Below, piece after piece: positions 12,603-12,968 of a stretch of 12,968 nt of DNA (position 1 is the stretch's first letter; each line of letters begins with the position of its first letter). Position numbers and translations under genes: made by a program. This stretch comes from Pedosphaera sp. (lineage in GTDB: Bacteria; Verrucomicrobiota; Verrucomicrobiia; Limisphaerales; SIAT01). The DNA lies in contig SIAT01000038.1 of NCBI GenBank assembly GCA_009691645.1, forward strand, positions 1-12,968. The letters run 5' to 3'. The notes under the pieces were generated by a model that saw only the letters and a program-made list of their open reading frames with translations, was not told where the DNA came from and ran no database searches.

Positions 12603-12968
12603 ATGTCCGCCGCATTTCCGAACATCGCCAAAATCTCCTACGAAGGTCCGCAGTCGAAGAACCCCCTCGCCTTCAAACACTACGACGCCAGCGCCGTCAT
12701 CGAGGGCAAGACGATGGCCGAGCACCTGCGCTTCTCCGTCGTGTATTGGCACACCATGTGTGGTCAGGGCGCGGATATGTTTGGCTGGGGCACCGCCGTT
12801 CGTCCGTGGGAGAAGAACTTCACCGGCCTCGATCTCGCCAAGGCCCGCGTGCCCGTCTTCTTCGAGATTTGCGAGAAGCTCGGCGCGCCCTACTACGCCT
12901 TCCACGACCGCGACGTCTCCCCGCACGGCAAGGATCTGAAGCAGTCGAACCAGTGGCTCGACACCATC
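12603..12968 (+). CDS. xylA: Xylose isomerase, N-terminal part (runs off right edge)
   Basis: Converts D-xylose to D-xylulose, the entry step of the isomerase pathway; members also accept D-glucose and need divalent metal. The 122 visible residues of an expected 435-440 include YEGPQSKNPLAFKHYD (13-28), EHLRFSVVYWHT (40-51), GADMFGWGTAVRPWE and the active-site segment FHDRDVSP. His101 and Asp104 there take the positions numbered 101 and 104 in class II xylose isomerases. The N-terminal extension before the barrel also marks class II. Where many relatives have CWPGADPFG this protein has CGQGADMFG, a modest variation. The ATG at 12603 is the only sensible start. It follows the kinase gene by 101 bp with its own promoter and operator-like palindrome. 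Confidence 0.95.
   Translation, partial: MSAAFPNIAKISYEGPQSKNPLAFKHYDASAVIEGKTMAEHLRFSVVYWHTMCGQGADMFGWGTAVRPWEKNFTGLDLAKARVPVFFEICEKLGAPYYAFHDRDVSPHGKDLKQSNQWLDTI

Noticed and set aside
1..12968. CRISPR array, insertion sequence, prophage, tRNA or rRNA
   Set aside because: I saw no regularly spaced repeats, transposase or phage-type proteins, terminal inverted repeats, or RNA-gene signatures anywhere in the window.

Overview
This window is about 13 kb of GC-rich bacterial chromosome from a didermic (outer-membrane) organism. An LPS-export permease, a lipoprotein-type outer-membrane efflux channel, scarce Shine-Dalgarno sequences and the general flavour of the proteins fit Verrucomicrobiota (Opitutaceae-like). 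That placement is inference, since no 16S or phylogenetic marker can be run here. Nothing indicates phage, transposon, CRISPR array, tRNA or rRNA. Coding density is high, and genes inside operons are joined by ATGA or TGATG overlaps.

Left block (1-2698, minus strand, read right to left): an Mrp/ApbC-type P-loop ATPase, a 71-codon unrecognised basic protein, then pyrR and the start of pyrB, which runs off the left edge. Just ahead of pyrR lies what looks like a complete PyrR-dependent transcription attenuator. It has a conserved PyrR-binding stem-loop, a GC-rich terminator whose U-tract ends at the pyrR AUG, and a possible antiterminator pairing. This suggests UMP/PRPP-sensitive control of pyrimidine synthesis by attenuation.

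Middle block (2699-5737, plus strand): a divergent control region, an LptF/LptG-family LPS-export permease, and an overlapping cytosolic sensor histidine kinase with two GAF domains and no response regulator beside it. This unit meets the next operon head-on with only 15 bp between stop codons.

Efflux block (5753-11197, minus strand): a complete MacAB-TolC-type tripartite exporter in the order outer-membrane factor, long-hairpin periplasmic adaptor, ABC ATPase, MacB-type permease, all four genes overlapping. A strong Shine-Dalgarno at the operon head is placed for a two-codon ORF (ATG AAC TGA) whose stop overlaps the first real start codon.

Right block (11198-12968): a 479-bp non-coding divergent region rich in inverted repeats, including two TTGACC boxes facing away from each other. 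It is followed by a Hanks-type Ser/Thr kinase with several substituted catalytic motifs, and by the start of xylA (xylose isomerase), which has a recognisable promoter overlapped by a palindromic operator-like sequence.

The most noteworthy items are the PyrR attenuator, the atypical kinase, the two-codon leader ORF of the efflux operon, the symmetric divergent regulatory region, and the LPS-permease/GAF-kinase pair. I did not find a clearly new multi-gene defence or mobile system.
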